From assembly GCF_900473965.1 (NCBI RefSeq), contig NZ_UCNJ01000014.1, positions 1-64,000 on the forward strand: a stretch of 64,000 bases of DNA, read 5' to 3'. Origin of the DNA: Synechococcus sp. UW179A (GTDB taxonomy: Bacteria > Cyanobacteriota > Cyanobacteriia > PCC-6307 > Cyanobiaceae). The notes under the pieces were generated by a model. That model searched no databases and had not been told where the DNA came from. It worked only from the letters and a program-made list of their open reading frames with translations. Shown one piece after another: positions 37,313 to 47,968 of the stretch (its first letter is position 1; every line of letters begins with the position of its first letter). The position numbers and the translations under genes are program-made.

Positions 37313-38215
37313 ATGATGACCATGAGTGATGCAACATCGAATCAGCAAATAAACGAACTTGACAGTCTTACCGAGCAGGAAGCTTTCGAGTTGGCTGAAG
37401 TATTGAAGCAAAATCTGACTGATCAAGAAACACCAAGCTCTGATCAAGCGTCGATCAAAAAAATGGTTGCTGGATTGGGAGATCAGCGTGGTGCTTTACG
37501 ACTGACATTCGCGCAAAGTCTGGGAAACGTGGGTGAAGCAGCTATTCCATATTTATGCGATGCATTAAAAAACAATCCGAATGTCATCATTCGACGTGCA
37601 TCTGCAAAAACACTCAATCTGATTGGCAGTAGAAAAGCATTACCGAATCTCGTTGAAGCATTCAAAACAGATTCTGATCCAGTCGTTCAAGGATCATCGG
37701 CAGGCGCTATGGCAACGATTGGCGTCCCTGCAATCGATGATCTACTCAAAATTCTGGTGGAGCCAGGCTGCACAGCATTTCAAGTGGGGCTCGTCAATCT
37801 TGCCCTGAGCTTTATTGGCTCAAAAGCACCAGATGCATTGGATCAAGCGACACAATCAGACAATGTTGAGATCCGCATAGCAGCGATCACAGTGCTGGCT
37901 GAGCAGATTCAGGCGCAAACGAGCAATTCAGCGAAAATTGCACTCATCAAAGCGTTATCTGACGAGGCTAGCGAAGTTCGAGCGGAGGCAGCCACAATGG
38001 CCGGCAAAACATTAGAACCCGAAGATGTCTCCAACCAATTGTGCAAGATGCTCTCAGACGAATCCGAGCAAGTTAGAAAAAATACATCACTTGCTTTGAT
38101 GAAAATGGAAGCAACAGATGCGATTGATCGAATTAAAGACGCAATAAAAACTGAACAAGACGAACAGGTTAGGGCTGTGATGAACGTGGCGGTGAATGTA
38201 CTAAAGCAAGACTAG
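37313..38215 (+). CDS. mpeU: HEAT-repeat phycobilin lyase, MpeU/CpeF family
   Basis: A 300-residue alpha-solenoid (E/F-clan) bilin lyase of the CpeF/MpeU/MpeV group. Features are KKMVAGLGDQRGALRLTFAQ near residue 50, repeats such as IRRASAKTLNLIGSRKALPN, and VVQGSSAGAMATIG. MpeU is reported to be a lyase-isomerase adding phycourobilin to PEII. The paralogue at 41224-42105 is very similar, so which is MpeU and which is MpeV/CpeF rests on position (near mpeBA here) and could be swapped. ATGs at 37313, 37316 and 37322 are alternatives. It converges on cpeZ with a 6-bp gap. Confidence 0.7.
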   Translation: MMTMSDATSNQQINELDSLTEQEAFELAEVLKQNLTDQETPSSDQASIKKMVAGLGDQRGALRLTFAQSLGNVGEAAIPYLCDALKNNPNVIIRRASAKTLNLIGSRKALPNLVEAFKTDSDPVVQGSSAGAMATIGVPAIDDLLKILVEPGCTAFQVGLVNLALSFIGSKAPDALDQATQSDNVEIRIAAITVLAEQIQAQTSNSAKIALIKALSDEASEVRAEAATMAGKTLEPEDVSNQLCKMLSDESEQVRKNTSLALMKMEATDAIDRIKDAIKTEQDEQVRAVMNVAVNVLKQD

Positions 38216-38221
38216 AGTCTA

Positions 38222-38851
38222 TTAATTAAAACCAAGACTTTGTCGTCTCTCAAGACTAGCTTGAGCAACTTCGCGTATCAATTCGTCTTTAGAATCATCC
38301 TGAACCAGCCTTTGCAGGCATTCGTTCACTAGTGGAGAATCTAATTCAGCCAGAGACATAGCCGCACCTTGAACATGTGCAATATTGCTATTGTCGCAAG
38401 CCTTAACCAACAAAGGAATAACACGAGATTCTTCTGAAGCTTGTTTAGAAAGATGGCCAAGCGTCATCAGAGCGGACTGAGCAACGACCGGGCTCTCATC
38501 ATCAAGAGCTTTTTCCAACATCGTGATCGTGTCAACAGAAAAAGCTTCATCTGGAAAACTCACTGACACCTGAATGATTGCCTTAATGCAACATGCTCTA
38601 ATTGTTCCATTATCGGATGAGTCAAACAGTTGAATCAGATCGGGGACACTCAGATGTCCAATCATGCCTAACGCTTTAACCGCAGTGCGATACACACCTG
38701 GATCAGGATCATGCATCAACGCGAACAGCCTCGGCATTGCCTCCTCAGGAAACTGCTCTGCAAGAATTGAACAAGCAGTGAAGCGAATATTGGGATTTGG
38801 ATGGACTAAATCAGCAAACAAGGAGTCAATGGAATTGCCAGAGGTATCCAT
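38222..38851 (-). CDS. cpeZ: Phycoerythrobilin lyase component CpeZ
   Basis: A 209-residue HEAT-repeat protein of the E/F lyase clan. The start SIDSLFADLVHPNPNIRFTA and the next repeat, HDPDPGVYRTAVKALGMIGH, fit CpeZ. CpeZ works with CpeY and acts as a chaperone-like helper for phycoerythrin chromophorylation in Fremyella. It lies 88 bp downstream of cpeY on the same strand. Length is normal. Confidence 0.85.
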   Translation of the reverse strand: MDTSGNSIDSLFADLVHPNPNIRFTACSILAEQFPEEAMPRLFALMHDPDPGVYRTAVKALGMIGHLSVPDLIQLFDSSDNGTIRACCIKAIIQVSVSFPDEAFSVDTITMLEKALDDESPVVAQSALMTLGHLSKQASEESRVIPLLVKACDNSNIAHVQGAAMSLAELDSPLVNECLQRLVQDDSKDELIREVAQASLERRQSLGFN

Positions 38852-38939
38852 ATAAATACGTGCAAATATAAAGCAATACTACACCATCACAAGGGACATA
38901 CTAGAGCAAACTCCATCAATATTAAAGCAGTAGGTTCAA

Positions 38940-40259
38940 TCAAGTCAGATAAGTCGATGCCAGCCTGGCTTGAACAAAACAATCATCATCATCGGCAAGT
39001 GATTTCAATAAATCTTTGATTTGAGCTCGATTGACGTGATGAGAGATTGATTCCAGCGCCAAGATCACTGCATAACGACAATCCCAAGCAGGCAAATATT
39101 GATCAGACAAAAATACTGGAATAAGTGCAAGAAAGCCAGTTGGATTTAATTGAGCCATGGAGTATATCGCAGCAGAACGGCTTTTTTGAAACTGAGGTCG
39201 CATATTAATTGCTGAACTGTTGAGGATTTCATCAATAGAATTCAATGCTTGCTGAGGCCAATCAGACCGCGAACCAATCAATCGCATAAAAAAATAATGA
39301 GCACCATAGTCGTTATAAGCCTCTTCATTCCATTCTTTTAAAATCACAGGCCAAAGCACTTCCGAAGGGATACGACTCAACGTCTTTAAGGCAAGATAAC
39401 ATCGGCTAAAATCAGTATTGAAGAGGTCACGCACTAAAAAGTTGAGACCAGGAGTGACGTCGTACTCATGAACAATCTTGATATCATTTGGATCATCAAT
39501 CAGAACAGCATCAACGAGGTGTATTGATTCGATCAATGCTGAATGACTCAGTGAATTCAGGAGAAGTCTGCAGGCACGGACTCGAAAGGCTGGCGAAACT
39601 GGCGAGCTTACAATTGCAGGAAGCTGCTCAACAGCTTGCGCATCAATTAAATCCTGTATTGCGCATTGACGATCCATCTGATTTGGCAGCAAAAGATGAT
39701 CAGCAACAACAGAAAGCTGCTTCCTGCTACCTGAAAGTTGAGCATCTGCAGAAATTGCGGCTCCACTGATCCCGGGAGATTCCACATTCTTCAATGATTG
39801 AATGGTCGCGAGACTTTCTTGTACAGACAAACTCGCCAAACATTGAATCAAAACACGCTGATTACAAACATTGTCTTTTAAAAGATTAATTATTTTTGCA
39901 ATCAACTCGGGCTGATTACATTTTAATTGCTTAAGTGAGCAGATAGTGTTTTCAACCAAATAACTATCATCAGACCACAAGCATTGACCAATCTCAGAGA
40001 TCCATGATTCAGCACCCAGCCTCCCGAGGACTTCCACAGCTTTTCTTTTTGCAATAGTTACAGCTTGCTCATTGAGAGGATTGTCCAACAAATCCACCAA
40101 AGCTTGCTCAGTCTCTGGGCCCGGGCAATTAATTAAATGAGACGCAGCCATATAGTAATCGCTTTGCGACTCCAACTCATTAATAGGCTGAAGAAGAATC
40201 TGCCGAGCATGCTCACATGTCAGCTCGGGATGAATATTGTCAAAACGACCTGGCATCAA
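38940..40259 (-). CDS. cpeY: Phycoerythrobilin lyase CpeY
   Basis: A 439-residue HEAT-repeat lyase. The N-terminal repeats include YYMAASHLINCPGPETEQAL and AKRKAVEVLGRLGAESW, and the C-terminal repeats RSAAIYSMAQLNPTGF and CRYAVILALESISHH. CpeY attaches phycoerythrobilin to Cys-82 of the phycoerythrin alpha subunit. An alternative start is the ATG at 40256. Base composition is more AT-rich than the flanking core genes. It is divergent from the CpcD-like gene. Confidence 0.86.
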   Translation of the reverse strand: MMPGRFDNIHPELTCEHARQILLQPINELESQSDYYMAASHLINCPGPETEQALVDLLDNPLNEQAVTIAKRKAVEVLGRLGAESWISEIGQCLWSDDSYLVENTICSLKQLKCNQPELIAKIINLLKDNVCNQRVLIQCLASLSVQESLATIQSLKNVESPGISGAAISADAQLSGSRKQLSVVADHLLLPNQMDRQCAIQDLIDAQAVEQLPAIVSSPVSPAFRVRACRLLLNSLSHSALIESIHLVDAVLIDDPNDIKIVHEYDVTPGLNFLVRDLFNTDFSRCYLALKTLSRIPSEVLWPVILKEWNEEAYNDYGAHYFFMRLIGSRSDWPQQALNSIDEILNSSAINMRPQFQKSRSAAIYSMAQLNPTGFLALIPVFLSDQYLPAWDCRYAVILALESISHHVNRAQIKDLLKSLADDDDCFVQARLASTYLT

Positions 40260-40376
40260 GAGAAACGATAGTGTATAAATTGTACCTTAAAATCAAGCAA
40301 GGTGTCTTTACTAAACTCAAACTGATCAAAAAAAACTAACTCCATGCCTTGAAAAGCAGAATCAGCATAGACTCGC

Positions 40377-40733
40377 ATGAGTTACTTAAACATTGTGGGA
40401 CCTTTTTCTGGAAAGCGATTCATCGTACAAACGACGACCATGCATCGCTCAAGGCCGTCGATGTCAGTCAATTTCAACGTTCCATTCAATGGGCTATGTC
40501 AGGGGATGCAAGTGATGCATCGATCTGGATTTAGCGTTACAGCGCTGAATCCAGATTTCGTAAAAAGCGAACCTCAAGATCAAAGAACTATCGGGAATAA
40601 CGACCTGAAAGTTGAAAATGCCCCAAAATCGTCCAACCCTAAAAGCACACAGTTGAAATCGGAAAGTAAGACTGAAGGCAGACAAGCGGAGAAAAAGTCG
40701 ACTCAAAAGAACCGACGCCAACGACGCAAATAA
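40377..40733 (+). CDS. Small CpcD-domain-like protein with basic C-terminal tail
   Basis: A 118-residue protein. Residues about 14-57 resemble a CpcD domain: KRFIVQTTT, then NFNVPFNGLCQGMQVMHRSG, which lines up with VFYVPFDKLSEQFKRIHREG in CpeC of this window (shared F-V-P-F, L, H-R and G positions). From residue 60 the protein is hydrophilic and rich in Lys, Arg, Ser and Gln, ending KKSTQKNRRQRRK. No PBS linker domain is present. A rod-capping peptide like CpcD is the simplest idea; the basic tail is unusual. The start at 40377 leaves the whole domain intact. Confidence 0.55.
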   Translation: MSYLNIVGPFSGKRFIVQTTTMHRSRPSMSVNFNVPFNGLCQGMQVMHRSGFSVTALNPDFVKSEPQDQRTIGNNDLKVENAPKSSNPKSTQLKSESKTEGRQAEKKSTQKNRRQRRK

Positions 40734-40755
40734 AAGAAATCTGAGCTTCATGATT

Positions 40756-41181
40756 TCATGATCTAATTTCAAAAATTGCATCACTGGGTCGTCCACCTTT
40801 TAGGGCTTCCCAGTTGATACCAAGCAGAAACTGTTCTGGGTCTGCACATTCAACGACATCAACGCCCCAAGATCCTTCCTGAAGTGGTGAACCAGTTGAT
40901 CCAGGTGAATCTTTGCGCCCGCCAAGAGCAAGCCAGTGATGTTCGGAACTATGAGAAGAAGAAATTCGAAATTTTTTCCATGACTCAACTAGCTCCTTCG
41001 CCATTTCTTCAGCTGATAAAAAAGACTCTAACCGGATCAGCCAATGCGGATGATTCAAGGCTTCAGCATGATCAAAAGCATTTGAATGAACCTTGAGTCC
41101 CTCAACTAGCTCTTGAGCAGATATTGCAGGAACACTGTCTGATGTGATCTGGAGGTTATGAGAGACAATAAAAACGGTCAT
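40756..41181 (-). CDS. Hypothetical protein within the phycobilisome region
   Basis: From the ATG at 41181 the product is 141 residues, starting MTVFIVSHNLQITSDSVPAI; the open frame continues to 41205. It is rich in Trp and Ser, with LNHPHWLIRLESFLSAEEMA and HHWLALGGRKDS in the middle. I recognise no domain. It converges on the CpcD-like gene and is divergent from the MpeV-like gene 42 bp away, so it may share a regulatory region with that lyase. Confidence 0.6.
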   Translation of the reverse strand: MTVFIVSHNLQITSDSVPAISAQELVEGLKVHSNAFDHAEALNHPHWLIRLESFLSAEEMAKELVESWKKFRISSSHSSEHHWLALGGRKDSPGSTGSPLQEGSWGVDVVECADPEQFLLGINWEALKGGRPSDAIFEIRS

Positions 41182-41223
41182 GGTTTGGGCTATGGTCAAA
41201 GTCAAGTGTGATGAAGGAGCTCA

Positions 41224-42105
41224 ATGAATGACTTCACTGAAACACAGTTGAGTCAAGAAGAAGCTCTCGATCTTGCCAATCATCTCAAGGAAAAACTGAG
41301 AGCAGGATTGCCGATTGATGCGGATCCAGATTCAATTGCAATCATGGTAGCTGGGCTAGGAGATCCTCGAGGGCTACTTCGCCGCCAAATTTCCGAGGGG
41401 TTGGGATCAGTTGGAAAAGCAGCTGTACCTGCTTTGTGCCAAGCGATGCGACGCAGTGATCAGGTCACAGTGAGAAGGGCAGCTGCTAAAACTCTCACCT
41501 TGATTGCTGATCGCAATAGCCTTCCTGATCTACTGACAACTTTTCTGACCGATACAGACTCGGTCGTTCAGGGTTCAACAATGGGGGCGATGGCTTCCAT
41601 GGGGAAAGAATCGATCGGAGCAATTTTCAGCATTGTTGAAAATGTTGACAGCACGGAAATGCAAATTGGCTTAGCGAATTGGGCACTCACGATCATTGGC
41701 GACCGGGACCCAGAAACACTTAAATCTGCATTATCTTCAGACAACCCCAAAGTACGAAAAGCAGCAATATCAGCTCTTGCAAGTCAAATTCAATCTCTAA
41801 ACTGCCAAGAGGATCGCGACTTACTGCAAAAGGCTCTGCGAGATTCATGTGCTGAAATTCGCTCCGAAGCAGTGATTCTGCTTGGAAGTCTTGAGGATGC
41901 AGAATGGGCGCTACCTTTACTTTCTCCCGCCCTTTCAGATCAGGATAGTTTAGTCAGGAAAAATACTGCCTTGTCCCTGATGAAGCTAGGCTGCAGTTCA
42001 AGCATTCCTAATCTTCAAACACAACTCAAGAGCGAGTCTGAGCCAGTAGTCCGCAAAATTCTGCAGCTTGCAATTGATCGTCTCCAAAAATTCTCAGAAA
42101 ACTAA
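41224..42105 (+). CDS. mpeV: HEAT-repeat phycobilin lyase, MpeV/CpeF family
   Basis: A 293-residue paralogue of the protein at 37313-38215; they share the IMVAGLGDPRGLLRR-type motif, RRAAAKTLTLIADRNSLPDL and VVQGSTMGAMASMG. CpeF ligates the doubly linked bilin on phycoerythrin beta, and MpeV does the same with isomerisation to phycourobilin in marine Synechococcus. Position next to cpeAB favours this one as the MpeV/CpeF homologue, but only a tree could decide. It converges on cpeA; the cpeBA terminator lies between them. Confidence 0.7.
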   Translation: MNDFTETQLSQEEALDLANHLKEKLRAGLPIDADPDSIAIMVAGLGDPRGLLRRQISEGLGSVGKAAVPALCQAMRRSDQVTVRRAAAKTLTLIADRNSLPDLLTTFLTDTDSVVQGSTMGAMASMGKESIGAIFSIVENVDSTEMQIGLANWALTIIGDRDPETLKSALSSDNPKVRKAAISALASQIQSLNCQEDRDLLQKALRDSCAEIRSEAVILLGSLEDAEWALPLLSPALSDQDSLVRKNTALSLMKLGCSSSIPNLQTQLKSESEPVVRKILQLAIDRLQKFSEN

Positions 42106-42110
42106 TCATA

Positions 42111-42133
42111 AAAAAGGGGTGACTGATCACCCC
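42111..42133 (-). terminator. Terminator of cpeBA
   Basis: On the minus strand a 7-bp stem (42127-42133 with 42116-42122) is followed by a run of T residues (42111-42115 and beyond). It lies about 30 bp past the cpeA stop, in the narrow gap to the converging lyase gene. Confidence 0.82.
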
Positions 42134-42164
42134 CCCCGATATTGTTATTTGATGTGAACCAAAC

Positions 42165-42671
<507 letters not shown>

Positions 42672-42710
42672 TTAAAAGCGAGGGTGTCTGAGAAGAAAGC
42701 GAGAAGCCGT

Positions 42711-43637
<927 letters not shown>

Positions 43638-43871
43638 ATGGCGGATCAACCTCCTCAGAAAGCACCAAGCATTGAAGAACTGCAGGAATCGATCGATGAA
43701 CTTTCCACCTATCGAGAACGACTTTACAACGACGTTCTAGGTCTGGGTAAAAAACTTCGTTTATCCCAAAAGAAGATTGATGCCACGCTCAGCGAACACC
43801 CTGAGCTCACACGAATCGATGAGGTGCTGGATCAACTTAAGGCGCAAAAAAATGCGCAGAGCGGCCAATGA
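43638..43871 (+). CDS. Small coiled-coil hypothetical protein
   Basis: A 77-residue highly charged protein, starting MADQPPQKAPSIEELQESID, and predicted as an almost continuous helix or coiled coil (SQKKIDATLSEHPELTRIDE). Its TGA overlaps the ATG of the following lyase gene, so it is translated with it. No family is recognised; an assembly or scaffolding role is only a guess. A TTG at 43629 is an alternative start. Confidence 0.65.
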   Translation: MADQPPQKAPSIEELQESIDELSTYRERLYNDVLGLGKKLRLSQKKIDATLSEHPELTRIDEVLDQLKAQKNAQSGQ

Positions 43872-44485
43872 TGAAACCAGAGGGGATAGCCCCGATGACC
43901 ATGGCCAGCTTTTTTGAGGCCAGTCGCGGTACTTGGTTGAACCGTCGCGTGGTCCATCACCTGGATTGCCAAGACGACGAAGCTGCGGATTCAAATCTGA
44001 TCATCGAACCTTTCGACACGAACGATCCCGTTGTTGAAAAAATTTGTTCAGCGCTGAACGTAAAGATCAGCGATACAAGTGGCGGAGCCAGATTTTGGTG
44101 GGAAAGCAACCTGATGGAAGACACTCGCAATAACGACTACGCCGCAGTAGTTGTTGATGCACCTAATCCTGAAGATCCCCGTCAAGGTTTTCTATTGAGA
44201 GATGTTGGATATGTTGAAAAAAAATCGGTCGTCAGCACCTATGCCTTTACTGATGATGGAGTGTTGACGATTAAAACCCGATACGACACAAATACGGGTA
44301 TCGAACGTTGCTGGTTTGTGAATGACCAGATCAGAATGCGGGTGAGTTCGGTGCAGTTTCTTAACGGGGTCGCCATGACCACTTACTGCACAGAATTTCG
44401 CTGTCCCAGTGATGCTGATATTGCTGCACTTTCTTCAGCCACCCGAGCCAGAGCTGACAACAATCCTCCAAACCAGGAGAGCTGA
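43868..44485 (+). CDS. CpcS/CpeS-family bilin lyase (CpeU-like)
   Basis: A 205-residue CpcS-family lyase. Recognisable segments are MASFFEASRGTWLNRRVVHH at the N-terminus, LLRDVGYVEKKSVVSTYAFT in the centre and TGIERCWFVNDQIRMRVSSV near the C-terminus. Members of this family attach bilins to Cys-82-type sites on beta subunits and to allophycocyanin. Marine Synechococcus have several paralogues (CpcS, CpeS, CpeU) and I cannot say which this is; it is clearly distinct from the CpeS at 31374. It overlaps the upstream gene by 4 bp and precedes pebA by 3 bp. Confidence 0.8.
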   Translation: MMKPEGIAPMTMASFFEASRGTWLNRRVVHHLDCQDDEAADSNLIIEPFDTNDPVVEKICSALNVKISDTSGGARFWWESNLMEDTRNNDYAAVVVDAPNPEDPRQGFLLRDVGYVEKKSVVSTYAFTDDGVLTIKTRYDTNTGIERCWFVNDQIRMRVSSVQFLNGVAMTTYCTEFRCPSDADIAALSSATRARADNNPPNQES

Positions 44486-45966
<1,481 letters not shown>

Positions 45967-46147
45967 TTGCTGGCTTCCTGCTCTGACTGGGGCAAAGCCC
46001 TGCATTGACAGGGGATTAAGCATTATGAACAGCAATCGGGGGCGCTTCGACCGTTTAGCGAGAATTGTCATCGACCCCGACGGGACTTTTACGATGTCCC
46101 TCCGGTGTCTGTGACACCCATTTCGACGCTGCCAAGAGGAGTTCAAA

Positions 46148-46669
46148 ATGTTCGACGCCTTCACCAAGGTTGTCGCCCAGGCCGACGCCCGGGGACAGTT
46201 CATCAACACCAGCGAGATTGATGCTCTCGCCGCCGTCGTCGCTGACAGCAACAAGCGTCTGGACGCCGTGAACCGCATTTCCAGCAACGCCTCCGCGATT
46301 GTCGCAAATGCTGCACGCGCGCTGTTTGCTCAACAGCCTGCCCTGATTGCACCCGGCGGCAACGCCTACACCTCCCGTCGCATGGCTGCATGCCTTCGCG
46401 ACATGGAGATCATTCTTCGCTACGTCACCTACTCCGTGTTCACCGGCGACGCGTCTGTGATGGAAGATCGTTGCCTCAACGGCCTTCGTGAGACCTACCT
46501 GGCCCTCGGCACACCGGGCGCATCCGTGGCTGCCGGCGTCAACCTGATGAAGGAGGCTGCACTGGCCATGGTTCTCGAAGCTGGTACCTACTGCAGCTCC
46601 GGCGACTGCACAGACATCGCCAACGAAATAGGAACTTACTTCGATCGCGCTGCAGCTTCCGTCGCCTGA
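46148..46669 (+). CDS. rpcB: R-phycocyanin beta subunit
   Basis: A 172-residue phycocyanin beta subunit with Cys-82 ([16 protein letters not shown]) and Cys-153 (in [13 protein letters not shown]). Asn-72, usually methylated, is in GGNAYTSRR. An AAGAGGAG ribosome-binding site lies upstream, unlike the phycoerythrin genes. It is called R-PC rather than C-PC because rpcG lies downstream in the same cluster; the subunit sequence by itself does not show this. rpcA follows 45 bp later. Confidence 0.93.
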   Translation: MFDAFTKVVAQADARGQFINTSEIDALAAVVADSNKRLDAVNRISSNASAIVANAARALFAQQPALIAPGGNAYTSRRMAACLRDMEIILRYVTYSVFTGDASVMEDRCLNGLRETYLALGTPGASVAAGVNLMKEAALAMVLEAGTYCSSGDCTDIANEIGTYFDRAAASVA

Positions 46670-46714
46670 TCAAGTCACCTGCACTATCCGAACTATCTCC
46701 TTTATTACCCAATC

Positions 46715-47203
46715 ATGAAAACCCCCCTCACCGAGGCCGTCGCCGCAGCTGACTCCCAGGGACGCTTCCTGACCAACACCGAAATTCAAGGTGCTGCTGG
46801 TCGTTTCAGCCGCGCAAAGGCCAGCCTCGAAGCTGCAAAAGCTCTCACCTCCAAGGGCGATGCCCTGGTGAACGCTGCTGCCCAGGCCGTCTACACCAAG
46901 TTTCCTTTCACCACGCAGATGGAAGGCGCTAACTATGCCTCAACTTCGGAAGGCAAAGCGAAGTGTGCCAGGGACATCGGTTACTACCTGCGCATGGTCA
47001 CCTATTGCCTCGTTGCTGGTGGCACAGGCCCTATGGACGACTACCTGATTGCTGGTCTGGCCGAGATCAACCGCACCTTTGAGTTGTCTCCAAGCTGGTA
47101 TGTCGAAGCGCTGAAGCATATCAAAGCAAACCACGGCTTAAATGGAGATGCTGCTTCTGAAGCCAACAGCTACCTCGACTACGCTATCAATGCGCTGACT
47201 TGA
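46715..47203 (+). CDS. rpcA: R-phycocyanin alpha subunit
   Basis: A 162-residue alpha subunit with a single bilin site, Cys-84, in [17 protein letters not shown]. Start, length and overall sequence are standard for phycocyanin. With RpcG as its lyase, Cys-84 should carry phycourobilin, giving the R-PC V pigment. A terminator follows, and rpcT and rpcG lie beyond it. Confidence 0.94.
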   Translation: MKTPLTEAVAAADSQGRFLTNTEIQGAAGRFSRAKASLEAAKALTSKGDALVNAAAQAVYTKFPFTTQMEGANYASTSEGKAKCARDIGYYLRMVTYCLVAGGTGPMDDYLIAGLAEINRTFELSPSWYVEALKHIKANHGLNGDAASEANSYLDYAINALT

Positions 47204-47229
47204 TCAATCAAGTTTGCTTTAACTAATCA

Positions 47230-47253
47230 AGTCCCCCTTCAGGGGACTTTTTT
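47230..47253 (+). terminator. Terminator after rpcBA
   Basis: A 7-bp stem (agtcccc 47230-47236 with ggggact 47242-47248) followed by a T run to 47253. It ends 12 bp before the rpcT start, so rpcT may depend on read-through or a promoter inside rpcA. Confidence 0.85.
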
Positions 47254-47264
47254 ATGTCTGAAGA

Positions 47265-47852
47265 ATGAACGACATGCATCCTTCTCTAAAAAGATTTCTC
47301 GATCAACTCTGCGGCGAGTTCAGCAATCAGCAACAAGCACTCGACAATCCACCATTTTTTGCTCATATCTTTATTCGCTATCGCCCAATCGAACATCTTC
47401 AACCAGGATCAATATTGATTGAACAAAGCTACGCCATAAACCCCAAAAGCCCTTACCGACTTAGGGTTATCAAGGCAGAGAAGCTCGAATCGGGAATTAT
47501 CAAACTTTGGAATCATAAGTTCCGAGAGCCACAACACTTTGCGTCAGCAACATTTGACCGAACTCGGCGTCAGGAGATCAGCGAAAAAGACTTAATCTGC
47601 CTAGATCAATGCCACTACCAGGTCACAGCAAAAGAAGACGGATACCATGGCGAGCTAGAAGAGGGTTGCCGCTGCATCGTTCACAGAGATGGCAGAGACA
47701 CACTGTTAGTCAGCTCCTTTCACCTGCAGGAAGAAGCATTGTCGACACTAGATCGCGGCTATGACATAGAAACGAGTGAGCGGCGATGGGGAGCCATTGC
47801 GGGGGAATACCGATTCAAAAAATCAGCGTGTTGGCGTGCAGATTGGCATTAA
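47265..47852 (+). CDS. rpcT: Phycocyanin beta Cys-153 bilin lyase (CpcT type)
   Basis: A 195-residue CpcT/CpeT-family lyase: HIFIRYRPIEHLQPGSILIE, then YRLRVIKAEKL, CHYQVTAKEDGYHGELEEGC and the ending LDRGYDIETSERRWGAIAGE. CpcT attaches the bilin to Cys-153 of phycocyanin beta. It sits directly after rpcBA, which fits that target. An ATG at 47274 would drop three residues. Confidence 0.85.
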   Translation: MNDMHPSLKRFLDQLCGEFSNQQQALDNPPFFAHIFIRYRPIEHLQPGSILIEQSYAINPKSPYRLRVIKAEKLESGIIKLWNHKFREPQHFASATFDRTRRQEISEKDLICLDQCHYQVTAKEDGYHGELEEGCRCIVHRDGRDTLLVSSFHLQEEALSTLDRGYDIETSERRWGAIAGEYRFKKSACWRADWH

Positions 47853-47968
47853 GTGATTCCTGCATGGCTGCACTTTTAGACGCCATTGCAGCATGCAAGC
47901 AAGCCCACCGAGGCCATGGGCTCCCTTTTAAACTGTCGTACCTGTTCCTTTCCTGAAACTATTCACAC

